Below, one piece after another: positions 1-9,065 of a DNA stretch of 64,000 nucleotides. The DNA comes from Echinicola shivajiensis (GTDB lineage: Bacteria; Bacteroidota; Bacteroidia; Cytophagales; Cyclobacteriaceae): NCBI RefSeq assembly GCF_018642165.1, contig NZ_JAHHZM010000005.1, positions 186,001 to 250,000 of the forward strand, given 5' to 3'. The position numbers were made by a program, and so were the translations under genes. Numbering within the stretch: the stretch's first letter is position 1; each line of letters starts with the position of its first letter. The notes under the pieces are model-generated. The model had not been told where the DNA came from. It saw only the letters and a program-made list of their open reading frames with translations, and did not search any database.

Positions 1-1
1 T

Positions 2-403
2 ATCCCATCCGATGATGTAAGCAAAAAGCTGGAATATGCATATAGTACGGATCAGGGGGATAGAAAGAATCTTAAATTTTTCTTGCCAACTTATAGAGCG
101 CAAATGATAAAAAGAGACAGTATCAGGTTGGTACAGGTCAGAGATTTAAAAGAAAGAGGTAAGATAAATAAATCAATGGATAAGTTTCATGCGGCTTTTG
201 TCCTGCACCATAACCACATAAAGGACAGTGCACTTTATCGGATGGCACATACCCTTGCGCATGAAGCAGATGCTGATAATGCAATGGAAGGCAACCTACA
301 GGTGGAATGGCTTAAGAAAGCTACATATGATCGTTGGATGTTATCTATTGGAAAAGCACAAAAATATAATACCCAGGGAGGCATAAGTTTTGAAGTTCAG
401 TAA
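2..403 (+). CDS. DUF6624-like protein, 5'-truncated by window
   Basis: The reading frame is open from the first bases of the window, so the gene begins outside it. An internal TTG at 83 is probably not the start. The C-terminal 100 residues contain an HAAFVLHH stretch, an acidic alanine-rich helix and a terminal YDRW...GKAQKYNTQGG block. This resembles the end of DUF6624 proteins, which usually finish with a DR..v..GkpQ.YGTQ motif. That family has no established biochemical role. The gene points away from the minus-strand cluster that follows, and the two are convergent with a 17-base gap. The family call is from motif memory and is moderately sure. Confidence 0.6.
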   Translation: MPSDDVSKKLEYAYSTDQGDRKNLKFFLPTYRAQMIKRDSIRLVQVRDLKERGKINKSMDKFHAAFVLHHNHIKDSALYRMAHTLAHEADADNAMEGNLQVEWLKKATYDRWMLSIGKAQKYNTQGGISFEVQ

Positions 404-420
404 ATATGAAAAAAGAAAGA

Positions 421-603
421 TTAGGCCTTCATGTTCTTTCCAACTCTAATTGAAAGCATTACAATTCCAAATAAAATAAATACTAGAATAGGCACCTGAT
501 AGGTTTGAAAGCCAGTATTTAACCAGATAAAAATAAAAGCGCCCAAAACTATTCCGGTTAAAAATGCCATTAAAACCCATTGGGACAAGATCGCTTTATT
601 CAT
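421..603 (-). CDS. Small two-helix membrane protein
   Basis: A 60-residue protein with two hydrophobic segments (about residues 7-28 and 36-52) separated by a short polar turn and ending in a basic tail. It therefore looks like a small inner-membrane hairpin protein. I do not recognise a family. It lies 32 bases downstream of the DUF3892 gene on the same strand and could share its transcript. The size and hydrophobic pattern are suggestive only. Confidence 0.5.
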   Translation of the reverse strand: MNKAILSQWVLMAFLTGIVLGAFIFIWLNTGFQTYQVPILVFILFGIVMLSIRVGKNMKA

Positions 604-635
604 TGATTATAAGTTTTTAAAAGTTGTTTTATATC

Positions 636-881
636 CTACCAAGGACATTCCATAAGTGATCCCAAAACCGTCTCTTCAGAGGTAGAAAAAGTAATACTCT
701 CCTCCAGCTTTTCCTGAATAATATAGAACTCCCACAAACCGGACTGTATGCCCTTAATGGCTTCTTCAACGGTAATATTCCATCTTTCACCATTTTCATT
801 TAATCCACCAATTCTTTCGATAGAGCCTTTTAGTGGTCCCTTCTCTATCTTATTCACACATTGGATTTTTAGTCTTCGCAT
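636..881 (-). CDS. DUF3892-family small protein
   Basis: An 81-residue soluble protein. It starts with a basic strand and the pattern K-I-x-C, then a glycine pair (IERIGGLNENGERW), then a helix-like VEEAIKGIQSG and a final FYI strand. This order (IxC..., IGG....W, aI..I..G...fyv) is what I know of DUF3892, a small domain of unknown function common in bacteria. No signal peptide or membrane segment is visible. No operon partner explains its role. Confidence 0.6.
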   Translation of the reverse strand: MRRLKIQCVNKIEKGPLKGSIERIGGLNENGERWNITVEEAIKGIQSGLWEFYIIQEKLEESITFSTSEETVLGSLMECPW

Positions 882-997
882 AATGGAATCCTAGTTTGGA
901 TGCCCAATATCTGCAAGTAAGCTAAGATTCCCAAACTGAAATTTCGGAAATTGAATTTTAATTGGGATAAATTGGTTGTCATCAGTTAAATAAATGA

Positions 998-1498
998 TTA
1001 GTTTTTAAACTGATGTTGGTTCATCATCTCAAGGGTTTCAAATGCGATTTCCCTGTATGATGTTTTTACCCACTTCCACATTCGAAACATTGGTTTTGAA
1101 TGATTTGTTTTTCTATAAATATTGGCTTTGATAATGTTTTTTTCTTTAAGGATCACACTGATATATGTGGTGTCAGTTTTAAAGGTTTCAAGTATAGTGG
1201 AAATATAATCAAATTCTTCAATAGGAGAGATTCCGTTTATATGTGTTACATATTCGTAGTCATTTTTTTGAGTGTTAAGTTTACCAATTGCATAATTATT
1301 AGGATAGTTGTACCTATCTGAAAAAGTGTTTTTGTCCTGATAAGCAATTTCATAATCTTTTATTACAGTTACTTTTACAAGTTGATTTGGTAGAGAGCGC
1401 ATATCCACTAATTGAGCAAACAACTTTTCTTTGTAGTTAGGGGTGTTACAACTTATTAATAATGCTAAAGTAACTACTTGTAGTATGATTGCTTTCAT
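998..1498 (-). CDS. Hypothetical lipoprotein
   Basis: A 166-residue protein with a lipoprotein signal: a short hydrophobic stretch ending LLIS-C at residue 17. The mature part is mixed alpha/beta with no motif I recognise, and ends in a helix ETLEMMNQH. It is the third of a series of minus-strand lipoproteins between 1 and 6.2 kb. The 54-base gap to the next upstream gene fits a possible shared transcript. Confidence 0.65.
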   Translation of the reverse strand: MKAIILQVVTLALLISCNTPNYKEKLFAQLVDMRSLPNQLVKVTVIKDYEIAYQDKNTFSDRYNYPNNYAIGKLNTQKNDYEYVTHINGISPIEEFDYISTILETFKTDTTYISVILKEKNIIKANIYRKTNHSKPMFRMWKWVKTSYREIAFETLEMMNQHQFKN

Positions 1499-1551
1499 CT
1501 TTTTAGGTCTTGTCCTAAAGGATTACTTACATTTTCTAGCTTTTGGAGGCT

Positions 1552-2841
1552 TCATGCGTCTTCACATAATTGCAGTAAATACGATCTTAATTTATCCTTA
1601 ATTTCAGGGTGTTGGCTTTCTATATTATAATTATCATCTCCCTTTAATTTTATTTCAGCATTATTGTCCAAAGGTTTGCAGGTAAAGATATAGGTCTCAA
1701 AATACTCGTCAGTTAGTATTTCATTAACATACATTGCTATTTTGAATGTTACTTTATTGGAATTGTTATTCCTTACAATTTTGTTTTCAGTATAAGTCAT
1801 GGCACATCCTGACCCGCAACTGATGGTAAAAGAGTTGTTTGCTGTTTTTTTAGAGTCAAGCAATACTATGCCTTCCAAGTCATATTTAAATTGGTCCGTT
1901 TTTGTGTAGCTGGAAACAGCATTTTCACGAATATTTAGCCCATTGACTTTATAGCGTATAGTAATGATTTGGGTTTGGGGATTGGTCTCAAGTGAAATTT
2001 CATCAAACGTAGATTGTATTGTGGCCGTATTGGGGATTGTGGGGCATTTTTTAAGTTTTTTTATAGCCAAAGTGTCTTTTGAAAACCATTGGTTTAAGAA
2101 ACTTAAATGTTTATCAGAGCATTGGTATCCTAAGTCCAAGTAGCTTAGTAATTTACAATCAAGGTTGCTTCTGTTTTTATCAGGTATTCCACCAGCCCAT
2201 TCGCATTCGTTTCCTATGAAGGTCGCTATATAGCCCAAAGCTGCTCTTTCTGCTTCGGTGATGTTTTCTTTATAGTCTTTATTGAGTACAATGGTATTGA
2301 CTTCAGTTTTTAATTCTTCATCATACAGGGTTTCGCGCCATAAGACAGTTGCTTTTTTATTCTTTGGTCCAGCAACTTTTGCTTTTTTTGAAGAAAGTAA
2401 AAAGGCTGTAAAATTGATATGTTCAGGGTCACCGGCAGGTCTTATGCTGTCCGTTTTCCAGTTTATAATGATTCTTTCACCCTTGAAATATTTCCCTTCC
2501 CATTTATCTTCACTTAACATTACGATAGTGTCCATCCCCTTTTTTACAGTGAACAGCACTTCATCATAGTCATAATTATTGAAATCTATATACGTAACTG
2601 TGTCAGCATAAATATTTCCGAAATATAATCTTTCATAGGGTCTCAAACGGCTTTCTAAATTTTCGGGAATGCTAATTTGTTTCTCAGACTGCTGTGTGGC
2701 GGTGCTTTTTGTGCTTTTATTTATTTCAATCCCTGAACTTCTATCTTGGATTGAATGGTTCTGTGATGCCTTTTTACAGGAAACTAGGGAAAAAATTAGT
2801 GAAAATACCAGTAGTAAAAGTAGTATAGCGGTGTTTTTCAT
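1552..2841 (-). CDS. Hypothetical lipoprotein
   Basis: A predicted 429-residue lipoprotein. I chose the ATG at 2841 because it opens directly into a signal peptide (MKNTAILLLLLVFSL) ending in a lipobox, FSLVSC. The longer frame from 2868 would add nine residues and overlap the upstream gene. A Ser/Thr/Lys-rich linker follows the lipid cysteine. The body has several cysteines (GNECEW, DCKLL, YQCSDK, SCGSGCAMT), so disulfides in the periplasm are likely. The family is not recognised. The start sits four bases after the stop of the next lipoprotein gene, so the two are surely co-transcribed. Confidence 0.7.
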   Translation of the reverse strand: MKNTAILLLLLVFSLIFSLVSCKKASQNHSIQDRSSGIEINKSTKSTATQQSEKQISIPENLESRLRPYERLYFGNIYADTVTYIDFNNYDYDEVLFTVKKGMDTIVMLSEDKWEGKYFKGERIIINWKTDSIRPAGDPEHINFTAFLLSSKKAKVAGPKNKKATVLWRETLYDEELKTEVNTIVLNKDYKENITEAERAALGYIATFIGNECEWAGGIPDKNRSNLDCKLLSYLDLGYQCSDKHLSFLNQWFSKDTLAIKKLKKCPTIPNTATIQSTFDEISLETNPQTQIITIRYKVNGLNIRENAVSSYTKTDQFKYDLEGIVLLDSKKTANNSFTISCGSGCAMTYTENKIVRNNNSNKVTFKIAMYVNEILTDEYFETYIFTCKPLDNNAEIKLKGDDNYNIESQHPEIKDKLRSYLLQLCEDA

Positions 2842-2845
2842 TTGT

Positions 2846-4138
2846 TTATTGATAAGTGATTCCATCAAATTTTAACACCGAGGTTTTAGTAGTAATGGTG
2901 TCTTTGCTGTCACAATCCCCATTTTCGTCTTTAAAAGCTATGCTATTGGTGATTTTGCTCTTTACCATAATATCAAAATAACCATTGCTTCTTTCTTCCA
3001 AGATAATGAGTGTTTTTTCCTCGCTTGCAAATTCACCTTCACAATCTCCGTCCCATCCACCTGTACCTTTATTTACTTCGTAATTATGTAGGACATTCTG
3101 TAAACTATTGTCCGCTATAATATACAAGGAAAGACGGTCACTTTTGTATGGATTTACTCGCGAACTACCGACAAAATGGGTTTTAATGCCAAAAGCCCTC
3201 TCGTTTTCTATTATGGTATAGGGTGCCGTGTCAACAGTTATTTCCTTTAGCATTATGGCATCCGAAATCCAGCCATTTGTTTCAGCGCTTTCAAAATAGT
3301 GATATAAAACCTGCTCATTTTCTATATTGACGAAGGCTATATGCGCATTGAGTTCAAAATAACCTTCTTCTTCGCTACCTTCTGCAATTTCCGGAATAAC
3401 CACAACTGCTTCATTTGGACTATTAGGCAGTATTTTAAATGCTTGTAATTTAGGTATTAGTTTCGGATGGTTAAGGTTAAGATCTTTTATTACCAAGTCA
3501 TAACATATATCTCTAATTCCTAAAAGTCTCAAATTTCCGTTGGCTTCAATTTTAACGATGCTTTTACCTGAATCTGGCTCATCATCTTCGTTTACTGTAT
3601 ATTGATAGTGATGTATGATGCGGTCCGCCTCAATTGTTGCTTTTGATCTAGCCCAGCTTTCTACCATTTCGTCATATGCTATCATTTCGGAAGCGATAAC
3701 ATTGCCGTATAGATCGTAGTTGATAAGCCGAGATTCTATTATATCATCATTTTGTAGTACGGTTACCACAATGGTATGAAAATCTTTAGAGAGATTTAAT
3801 CGATAGGCTGAAATAGCATGGTAATTGAATTTGGAATTATTCCAATTAACGTCAGAAAGCTTTAATGCTTCGGCGTTTATGTTTTGGTAGTCACTTTTAT
3901 CTTTAAAACTGCCAAGTGAGGTGCTATCCACTAATGGAACACTTTTTACTTTCAGTTTTTGTAACTCTTCTCTAAATATTGTGACCCCTTCTGAAGGTTC
4001 GACAGCTGCTTCAATTTGTTCAGCTGCTGCATCCACGGCATTTTCTGCTTCTTGTATTTCTATTGCTCCTTTTTGCTCAGAGTTTTGTTCGCCACATGAG
4101 AAAAACAATAATGATAATATGAAGTAAATATGTTTCAT
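2846..4138 (-). CDS. Hypothetical lipoprotein
   Basis: A 430-residue protein with a short lipoprotein signal ending LLFFSC at residue 15. An acidic, Ala/Glu-rich linker (residues ~20-48) follows, then a large beta-rich domain. A cluster of cysteines and acidic residues near the C-terminus (GDCEGEF, ENGDCDSKD) could form a disulfide or bind a cation. I know no family for it. It is immediately upstream of, and presumably co-transcribed with, the lipoprotein ending at 1552. Both have similar length and beta-rich character, but no obvious identity. Confidence 0.7.
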   Translation of the reverse strand: MKHIYFILSLLFFSCGEQNSEQKGAIEIQEAENAVDAAAEQIEAAVEPSEGVTIFREELQKLKVKSVPLVDSTSLGSFKDKSDYQNINAEALKLSDVNWNNSKFNYHAISAYRLNLSKDFHTIVVTVLQNDDIIESRLINYDLYGNVIASEMIAYDEMVESWARSKATIEADRIIHHYQYTVNEDDEPDSGKSIVKIEANGNLRLLGIRDICYDLVIKDLNLNHPKLIPKLQAFKILPNSPNEAVVVIPEIAEGSEEEGYFELNAHIAFVNIENEQVLYHYFESAETNGWISDAIMLKEITVDTAPYTIIENERAFGIKTHFVGSSRVNPYKSDRLSLYIIADNSLQNVLHNYEVNKGTGGWDGDCEGEFASEEKTLIILEERSNGYFDIMVKSKITNSIAFKDENGDCDSKDTITTKTSVLKFDGITYQ

Positions 4139-4145
4139 TTTTGGT

Positions 4146-4733
4146 TTAATTTACTGTACTATTTTCATGGGGTTTAATATTTAAGGTTTCTGTTTTGACA
4201 GCAAAGCCTTCCTCGAAATACTGCAGCTCTCCGCACTGCTCTATGGCTTCATCATCACAAAATATTACATCAAATGTTGCCAATTGGTACTTACGGTACA
4301 TGGACAGTTCTTCAACAGAAAAGCCGCTAGGATCTTCTTCGTTATTTATAAAATAGGCAGTCCCATAATCCCCAAATATCAAGGGGTTCCAGTTTTTGGT
4401 ATATTCATAAAATCTTAAGGAATAATTGGGGCTTGTTTCTTTAGCTCGGGCAAGTTGGAGGCTCACAAATTCTTTGATGGCTAGGTTTAAAGCTGTTTTG
4501 TCCTCAACAGGGTTTTTAATAAGGTACAAGTCTGCATATACCTTGGACTGGATAAACTCCATTTTTACAAAAAATAGCTGGTAAACTGGAACGCTTACAG
4601 TAACGATTATCAAAAGAATAGCTAGTCCAAGTCGCCTTTCTTTCTTTTTGAAAATCCAGCCCAAAAGTTTAAATAAGAGGAATGCCCCTATTCCAACTAT
4701 TGTGAGCAAAAAAAATAGGATAAATATTTCCAT
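4146..4733 (-). CDS. Membrane-anchored hypothetical protein
   Basis: A 195-residue protein with two N-terminal membrane helices (residues ~3-27 and ~36-56) joined by a basic loop (FKKKERR). They are followed by a soluble domain of about 135 residues, probably periplasmic, with several conserved-looking aromatic positions and two cysteines (FCDD, QCGEL). The function is not recognised. It ends seven bases before the downstream lipoprotein gene, which suggests one transcript. Confidence 0.6.
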   Translation of the reverse strand: MEIFILFFLLTIVGIGAFLLFKLLGWIFKKKERRLGLAILLIIVTVSVPVYQLFFVKMEFIQSKVYADLYLIKNPVEDKTALNLAIKEFVSLQLARAKETSPNYSLRFYEYTKNWNPLIFGDYGTAYFINNEEDPSGFSVEELSMYRKYQLATFDVIFCDDEAIEQCGELQYFEEGFAVKTETLNIKPHENSTVN

Positions 4734-4823
4734 TTGGTGTTAACTATTTTCGTTTAAAATATACTTTTTCAAAACACCATGAAGATATGGTTTTGTCTGG
4801 TTGGGGATTTGTCATTTGTTCTT

Positions 4824-5165
4824 TCAAATTACATCAATTACTTTTTCTAAAATATAATGACTTACTCCTACCATTATTGTAATGAGGAGAAGGATCATAA
4901 CACGTAAAAATATTGCCTTTTTATATTGTTTTAATTGTTTTTTTATGTAGAGAACATCTAAAAGAATAAACAACAGCGCAATTGTAGCACCAATTGCTAA
5001 ACCAACATGGACTATCCCCCAACTATAAAACATATGAAATAAATATCCCATCCCTTCTTTGGGTATCTTATTAGGCCCTAATACAAACCGCATATAAACC
5101 ATGCCCAATAGCAAAGCCAAAGCAATCCAAATTGTGTAGGATAAAAGCTGCTTTAAAGTTTTCAT
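4824..5165 (-). CDS. Small membrane protein, three predicted helices
   Basis: A 113-residue hydrophobic protein with helices at about residues 9-27, 50-72 and 84-106, and a basic cytoplasmic loop (KKQLKQYKK) between the second and third. No family is recognised. Its ATG is one base after the stop of the frameshifted gene upstream, a spacing typical of translational coupling. Confidence 0.6.
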   Translation of the reverse strand: MKTLKQLLSYTIWIALALLLGMVYMRFVLGPNKIPKEGMGYLFHMFYSWGIVHVGLAIGATIALLFILLDVLYIKKQLKQYKKAIFLRVMILLLITIMVGVSHYILEKVIDVI

Positions 5166-5166
5166 T

Positions 5167-6223
5167 TTAGTGTCTTTTTTCTTTTGTGCAAAGGCTATCC
5201 CTTATGGTTTCATCGGGGATAGTTTTTAATTTGTATAGCAGATCCTTATCTCTTAAATCGATGTTTTGGGTGACCTTACAAACAAAGGTGAAGGCGTCTT
5301 TTTCATTACCAGACTCTGTTTTGTAAATAGTATGAGTTAACATCCAACGGCCATTTTTAAAGATAATAAAGTAATGCGCTTCAAAAAGCCCCCTGTCGGG
5401 GAAAGCGGTTTCGATAACAAATCCATTTTTATCCTTTTTAATGTGCTTTATTTGATTGCCTCCATCCTCAGAAAAATTCACGGTTTTTAAAGCCAGTTCA
5501 TAGTGGTCATTTTTATTGACAAATAATAACAGTTCATCTTCTTGGTAAGGTCCAGCACTCACGACTTTGTCAGGTATAGTATCATTATTAATATCTAAGT
5601 CAATTATAAAATAATGTTCAGCACCTACGTAATCAGAAATTTTATAAGTTGTTGGAGCTTGGTTCAAATCTGTGATTTCATTATCGCTACTCAAAGCTTT
5701 TTCAAACAAATCGGCCAGTAATTGCTTTTTTGAAGGACTTAGATGATCAACCAAGCCTTTTTCAATCACAGGATGCGGGGAATCGAAAAGGAAAAATAGT
5801 ATTGAACGGGCTTCTTCGTCACTCAATTCAGTTAATTAAATGGTACTTTTTATGTTCTTTGATATAAAGCACGGTTTTGTCTTGAAGATAATCAACTGCG
5901 TCCGGTTCCCACTTCCCTTGTTTACAGAGTTTAATAAGGTCTTTTTCGTGGTTATTATGTTTGCTGATGAGGAGGAACCAATAGTCAATATATTCATTTG
6001 CTTCTTTGTATAATTCTTGTGGTTTATCATTTCCCTTATCCAAACTAAAATAAGTTCGAAATCTGGCAAACTCTTTTGGAAATTGTCTTAAAAAGTTCTC
6101 TTCATCTTTGGTTATAAAGCTTTCTCGCAGGTTAAAAACACTGATTTCCGATCCTTGTTTTTTTGTAGAGTTGCAGGCTGTTATTAGTAAAGAAAAAAGT
6201 ACAATATAAATTTGCTTATTCAT
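5167..6223 (-). pseudogene. Frameshifted lipoprotein gene (two frames)
   Basis: Two adjacent frames look like one gene. The first (6223 to 5828, 131 residues) has a lipoprotein signal ending LLITAC and stops at HLIN. The second (to 5167) has no signal peptide and only a TTG start at 5826, but continues as ELSDEEARSILFFLFDSPHP. Skipping one base at 5830 gives an uninterrupted ~350-residue protein. The C-terminal part has a D-x-N-N-D-x-x-P-D segment like the calcium-type turns of FG-GAP-like repeats. The first half has a KWEPDAVDYLQDKT block that I have seen in Bacteroidota proteins of unknown function. It is either a true one-base indel or a sequencing error. Confidence 0.65.
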
Positions 6224-6255
6224 GACAGGTCTATTTGAGGCCTTGTTAATAAAGG

Positions 6256-7320
6256 TTACACAGCTTTTAAGTTAAGTTCAGAAGCAATCTGTAGGCCCGT
6301 TTGAATGTCATGTGTCAGCTCTTCCACAATTTTAAGATCATCTAGTTTTCCGGAAGGGAAGGAGAACAAACCATGTTCGTTCTCTACCGCCAAGAACAGT
6401 TGCTGGTGCTGAAAGGATAATAAAATAGGTTGATTGAATTTTTCTTTTAAAGTGACTATGCGCTCCATCAGCGATGCAGAGAGCACATAACGTGCTTCAA
6501 TTTGATCGGTGCTATACACTAGAAATTGTTCAGCAAAACGTGGATCTTCCAATCGTATTCGTTGTTCTTCAGTAAAGTTATAACTAATTAACCTGTTCAA
6601 TTTTGTGCATGTATTATTGGGTATTACTACCGTATGTCCATTCAGTTTCTTTTTAAACTTAAGCCAACAAAACATTCCCCGAAAAGTAAAGGTGTGATTG
6701 TCCACTGAGCTGTTCGAAACCATGTTCTTGAGTACATATTGATACAGCAAAACAAACATATTGAGTAGAGGGATCTGCAGTAATGCACCAAGTAGCTGGT
6801 TGGATGCATTGTTTTCTACAATGCCGATATCTGCAATATTTATTTGGAGGTCCCTGGAATGACTTCTGATTTGCCCGAAGCTGTACATGGGCGACTCTTT
6901 TTTTAGCCAAGAAAAAAGTTTGCTTTTAATAATCTCTTTATTGGGGGCTATAAGACCTTGTGAAAATTCAACTTCCGGGAACAGGTTGTTTACCATATTG
7001 ACCATGGTTTCGTTTTCTTTTATTTTGAAATTTTTAAAGGCCTGGGCAAATCCAAGACTACTGGGGTATAACAATAAAACAAGCCCTGATAATAAATATA
7101 CATTGATATATGGATTATTAGGGGAAACTTGAAATGGTTTTAAAAATGCAGGTGTATTTGCAAAGTAGTTTAGCCCAAAAATAATAAGCATGGCTATAAT
7201 ATAGAGTGCAGTAATGCTCCATAGTACTTTTTGATAAAATAAACTGCGTTTCCTCTTGCGATACAGTTGCGCCAAGGACTTGCTGGTTGCTATATAGGTA
7301 TTCTGTATTCTTGCTTGCAT
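6256..7320 (-). CDS. DUF3137 family membrane protein
   Basis: A protein of 354 residues from the ATG at 7320. That ATG overlaps the stop of the upstream DUF1266 gene as TAATG, so I prefer it to the ATG at 7350. It has a basic N-terminus, two membrane helices (about residues 30-52 and 75-95), then a cytosolic domain. The C-terminal half carries the DUF3137 signature: DPRFAEQFLVYSTDQIEARY, an SASLMERI helix and a final LFLAVEN strand. The family's function is unknown, but it commonly sits with LemA genes, as here. Confidence 0.8.
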   Translation of the reverse strand: MQARIQNTYIATSKSLAQLYRKRKRSLFYQKVLWSITALYIIAMLIIFGLNYFANTPAFLKPFQVSPNNPYINVYLLSGLVLLLYPSSLGFAQAFKNFKIKENETMVNMVNNLFPEVEFSQGLIAPNKEIIKSKLFSWLKKESPMYSFGQIRSHSRDLQINIADIGIVENNASNQLLGALLQIPLLNMFVLLYQYVLKNMVSNSSVDNHTFTFRGMFCWLKFKKKLNGHTVVIPNNTCTKLNRLISYNFTEEQRIRLEDPRFAEQFLVYSTDQIEARYVLSASLMERIVTLKEKFNQPILLSFQHQQLFLAVENEHGLFSFPSGKLDDLKIVEELTHDIQTGLQIASELNLKAV

Positions 7321-8144
7321 TATTCTTTTGGCCAAGAGATTGTGTTCCAAGGGCTGGCAGGATCTTCCACAACTTGTTTATAAATATGGAATACCCCTTC
7401 CTTGTATTCTTTAGCGCTTTCTCGCCTATCAGGGGCAAAATCAAGGGCAAAACCAAGGGCCAAGCTTTTTCCAAATTCATCCCAAGATGAAAAATGTTGA
7501 ACAGCCAGCTCTCTGGCAAACTGGATGACTTTCCAAGCTTCTTCTTCAGAAATAATATTGGCAGTATAGGCTTTTCGGGCTTGTCCTACTAATACCGCAG
7601 CATCGTAAGCTGTTACTCCTAAGTCCAGTTCGGAATCAAAAGTAAGTATGCCGTTTTGCTTTAATTTCTGTAATGTTTCTCCCGTTTTTAACTGATCAAG
7701 ATAGTTGTATGCGCGTTCATTAGTACCAAATTTTTCGGCCATCAATATAGCCCATTGCTCTTTGGGCTCATGTTGGATCATATTGTAAATAAAATCGAAA
7801 TACCAACGGCGACCATCTTTCATAAAATACTCGGTTAGGTCCCAGTAGCCTACTTTGGTGTCAATGCCCCAACCTTCCAAATAGGGCAGAATGTCCTTGG
7901 CCTTTAAAAAACCTAAGGTGTTGGTGTCGGCCTCCCACCACTCAGAAATGGGTGTATAAAAAGCAATGGCAAAGAGCTGATTTTTGTCGAGCGTACTGTT
8001 TGCTGATTTTTTGAATTTTGCTTTAAATGTGCTGTTTTCATCATAGCCTTCTTTGGCTTTTAAAAAGTACCTTATTATATATGAGACAATGACGATGATC
8101 AGTATGGCATAGGTGTACCATGGTAGGTTCTCTAATTGTTGCAT
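7320..8144 (-). CDS. DUF1266 family protein
   Basis: A 274-residue protein with one N-terminal membrane anchor (residues ~10-27) and a soluble domain. The C-terminal 120 residues match DUF1266: an AYDAAVLVGQARKAY segment (the family's G..AWD..R....aR.gy pattern), then IISEEEAWKVI, then an FSSWDEFGKSLALGF motif. The family has no assigned reaction. It is the middle gene of a LemA-DUF1266-DUF3137 operon: two bases separate it from lemA and its stop overlaps the next start. Confidence 0.8.
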   Translation of the reverse strand: MQQLENLPWYTYAILIIVIVSYIIRYFLKAKEGYDENSTFKAKFKKSANSTLDKNQLFAIAFYTPISEWWEADTNTLGFLKAKDILPYLEGWGIDTKVGYWDLTEYFMKDGRRWYFDFIYNMIQHEPKEQWAILMAEKFGTNERAYNYLDQLKTGETLQKLKQNGILTFDSELDLGVTAYDAAVLVGQARKAYTANIISEEEAWKVIQFARELAVQHFSSWDEFGKSLALGFALDFAPDRRESAKEYKEGVFHIYKQVVEDPASPWNTISWPKE

Positions 8145-8146
8145 AA

Positions 8147-8710
8147 TTATGAATTGAATAATTGGTTAATATTGACTTCTTTTTGTTCGGCTTCAGGAAT
8201 ATCCAAAAGGGGCTTTGCTTGGTCTTTTCTGATCCCTGCTACGATATTTGCCGGAAACATTTCTATGGTATTATTATATGCTGTTACGGCTGCATTATAG
8301 GCCCTTCGTGCAGCTGATATTTGTTCTTCTATATTGGACAATTCATATTGAATGTCCGAGAACTGTTTGTCAGCTTTTAAATTGGGGTACTGCTCTACAT
8401 TCAGTCGTAAATAGCCCATCAGCTTTGTCAATTCATTTGAAGCTTCAATTTTTTCTTCGGCCTCATTTGCTTCTTTTACCTGACTTCGTAAGGCAGTAAC
8501 TTGTAGCAGTATTTCTTTTTCGTGGGCTAGATACTGTTTTAATAGTGTTACCAAGTTGGGTATAAGGTCAAATCTTTGTTTTAAATAAATTTGTATGCTT
8601 CCGAAGGCCTGTGTGACTTGGTTTTTCCGTGCAACTATTTGATTGTTGACCACAACCGAACAAATAATTACCGCCAATGCCAAAGCCAATAAAATTATCT
8701 CTACAATCAT
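8147..8710 (-). CDS. lemA: LemA family protein
   Basis: The protein has one N-terminal membrane helix (IILLALALAVIICSVV) followed by the family's long helical hairpin. Visible landmarks are VARKNQVTQAFGSIQIYLKQR, the DLIPNLV motif, a central acidic coiled coil, and the late RRAYNAAVTAYNNTIEMFPANIVA block. All are characteristic of LemA (PF04011). I take the Met at 8710 as the start because it places the helix at the N-terminus, as usual. A longer frame from 8788 would add 26 basic residues and cannot be excluded. The role is unknown; LemA proteins are membrane-anchored and often neighbour DUF3137 or TPM-domain genes. Confidence 0.85.
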   Translation of the reverse strand: MIVEIILLALALAVIICSVVVNNQIVARKNQVTQAFGSIQIYLKQRFDLIPNLVTLLKQYLAHEKEILLQVTALRSQVKEANEAEEKIEASNELTKLMGYLRLNVEQYPNLKADKQFSDIQYELSNIEEQISAARRAYNAAVTAYNNTIEMFPANIVAGIRKDQAKPLLDIPEAEQKEVNINQLFNS

Positions 8711-8941
8711 ATCTATTGGTTTAATCGTGTTCTGATGTTGTTTTTTTGAATGACTTAGATTAAAATGCTTCATTATATTTTTGGGCAAAACCTTTTAAAA
8801 ACTGGTTTTCGAAATGCTTCTCTTGCTAATTAGAAACAATGCTGGTTTAGGTGAAAAAATATTTCCAATTAAGTCAGGATTAAAAATCTCCTAAGTAATT
8901 TTTACTATACTTTCAAGTTGGTCAAATACTTTCATCCGGTA

Positions 8942-8965
8942 CATTGTTGATTTTTTACAACAATG
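8942..8965. terminator. Stem-loop after the LytTR gene
   Basis: Inverted arms CATTGTTG (8942-8949) and CAACAATG (8958-8965) enclose an 8-base AT loop. It lies 100 bases past the LytTR gene end and ahead of lemA, so it could end the two-component transcript. There is no clean U-tract, so this is tentative. The rest of 8789-9065 shows nothing else. Confidence 0.3.
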
Positions 8966-9065
8966 AAAGTACATCGGAAAAAGGAAGCGGGAAATAGAGA
9001 ACCTATTTCCGAAGAGGTAGAATGAATAAGTGTAATACTTTATGGAATATCCGCTAAATCACTAT

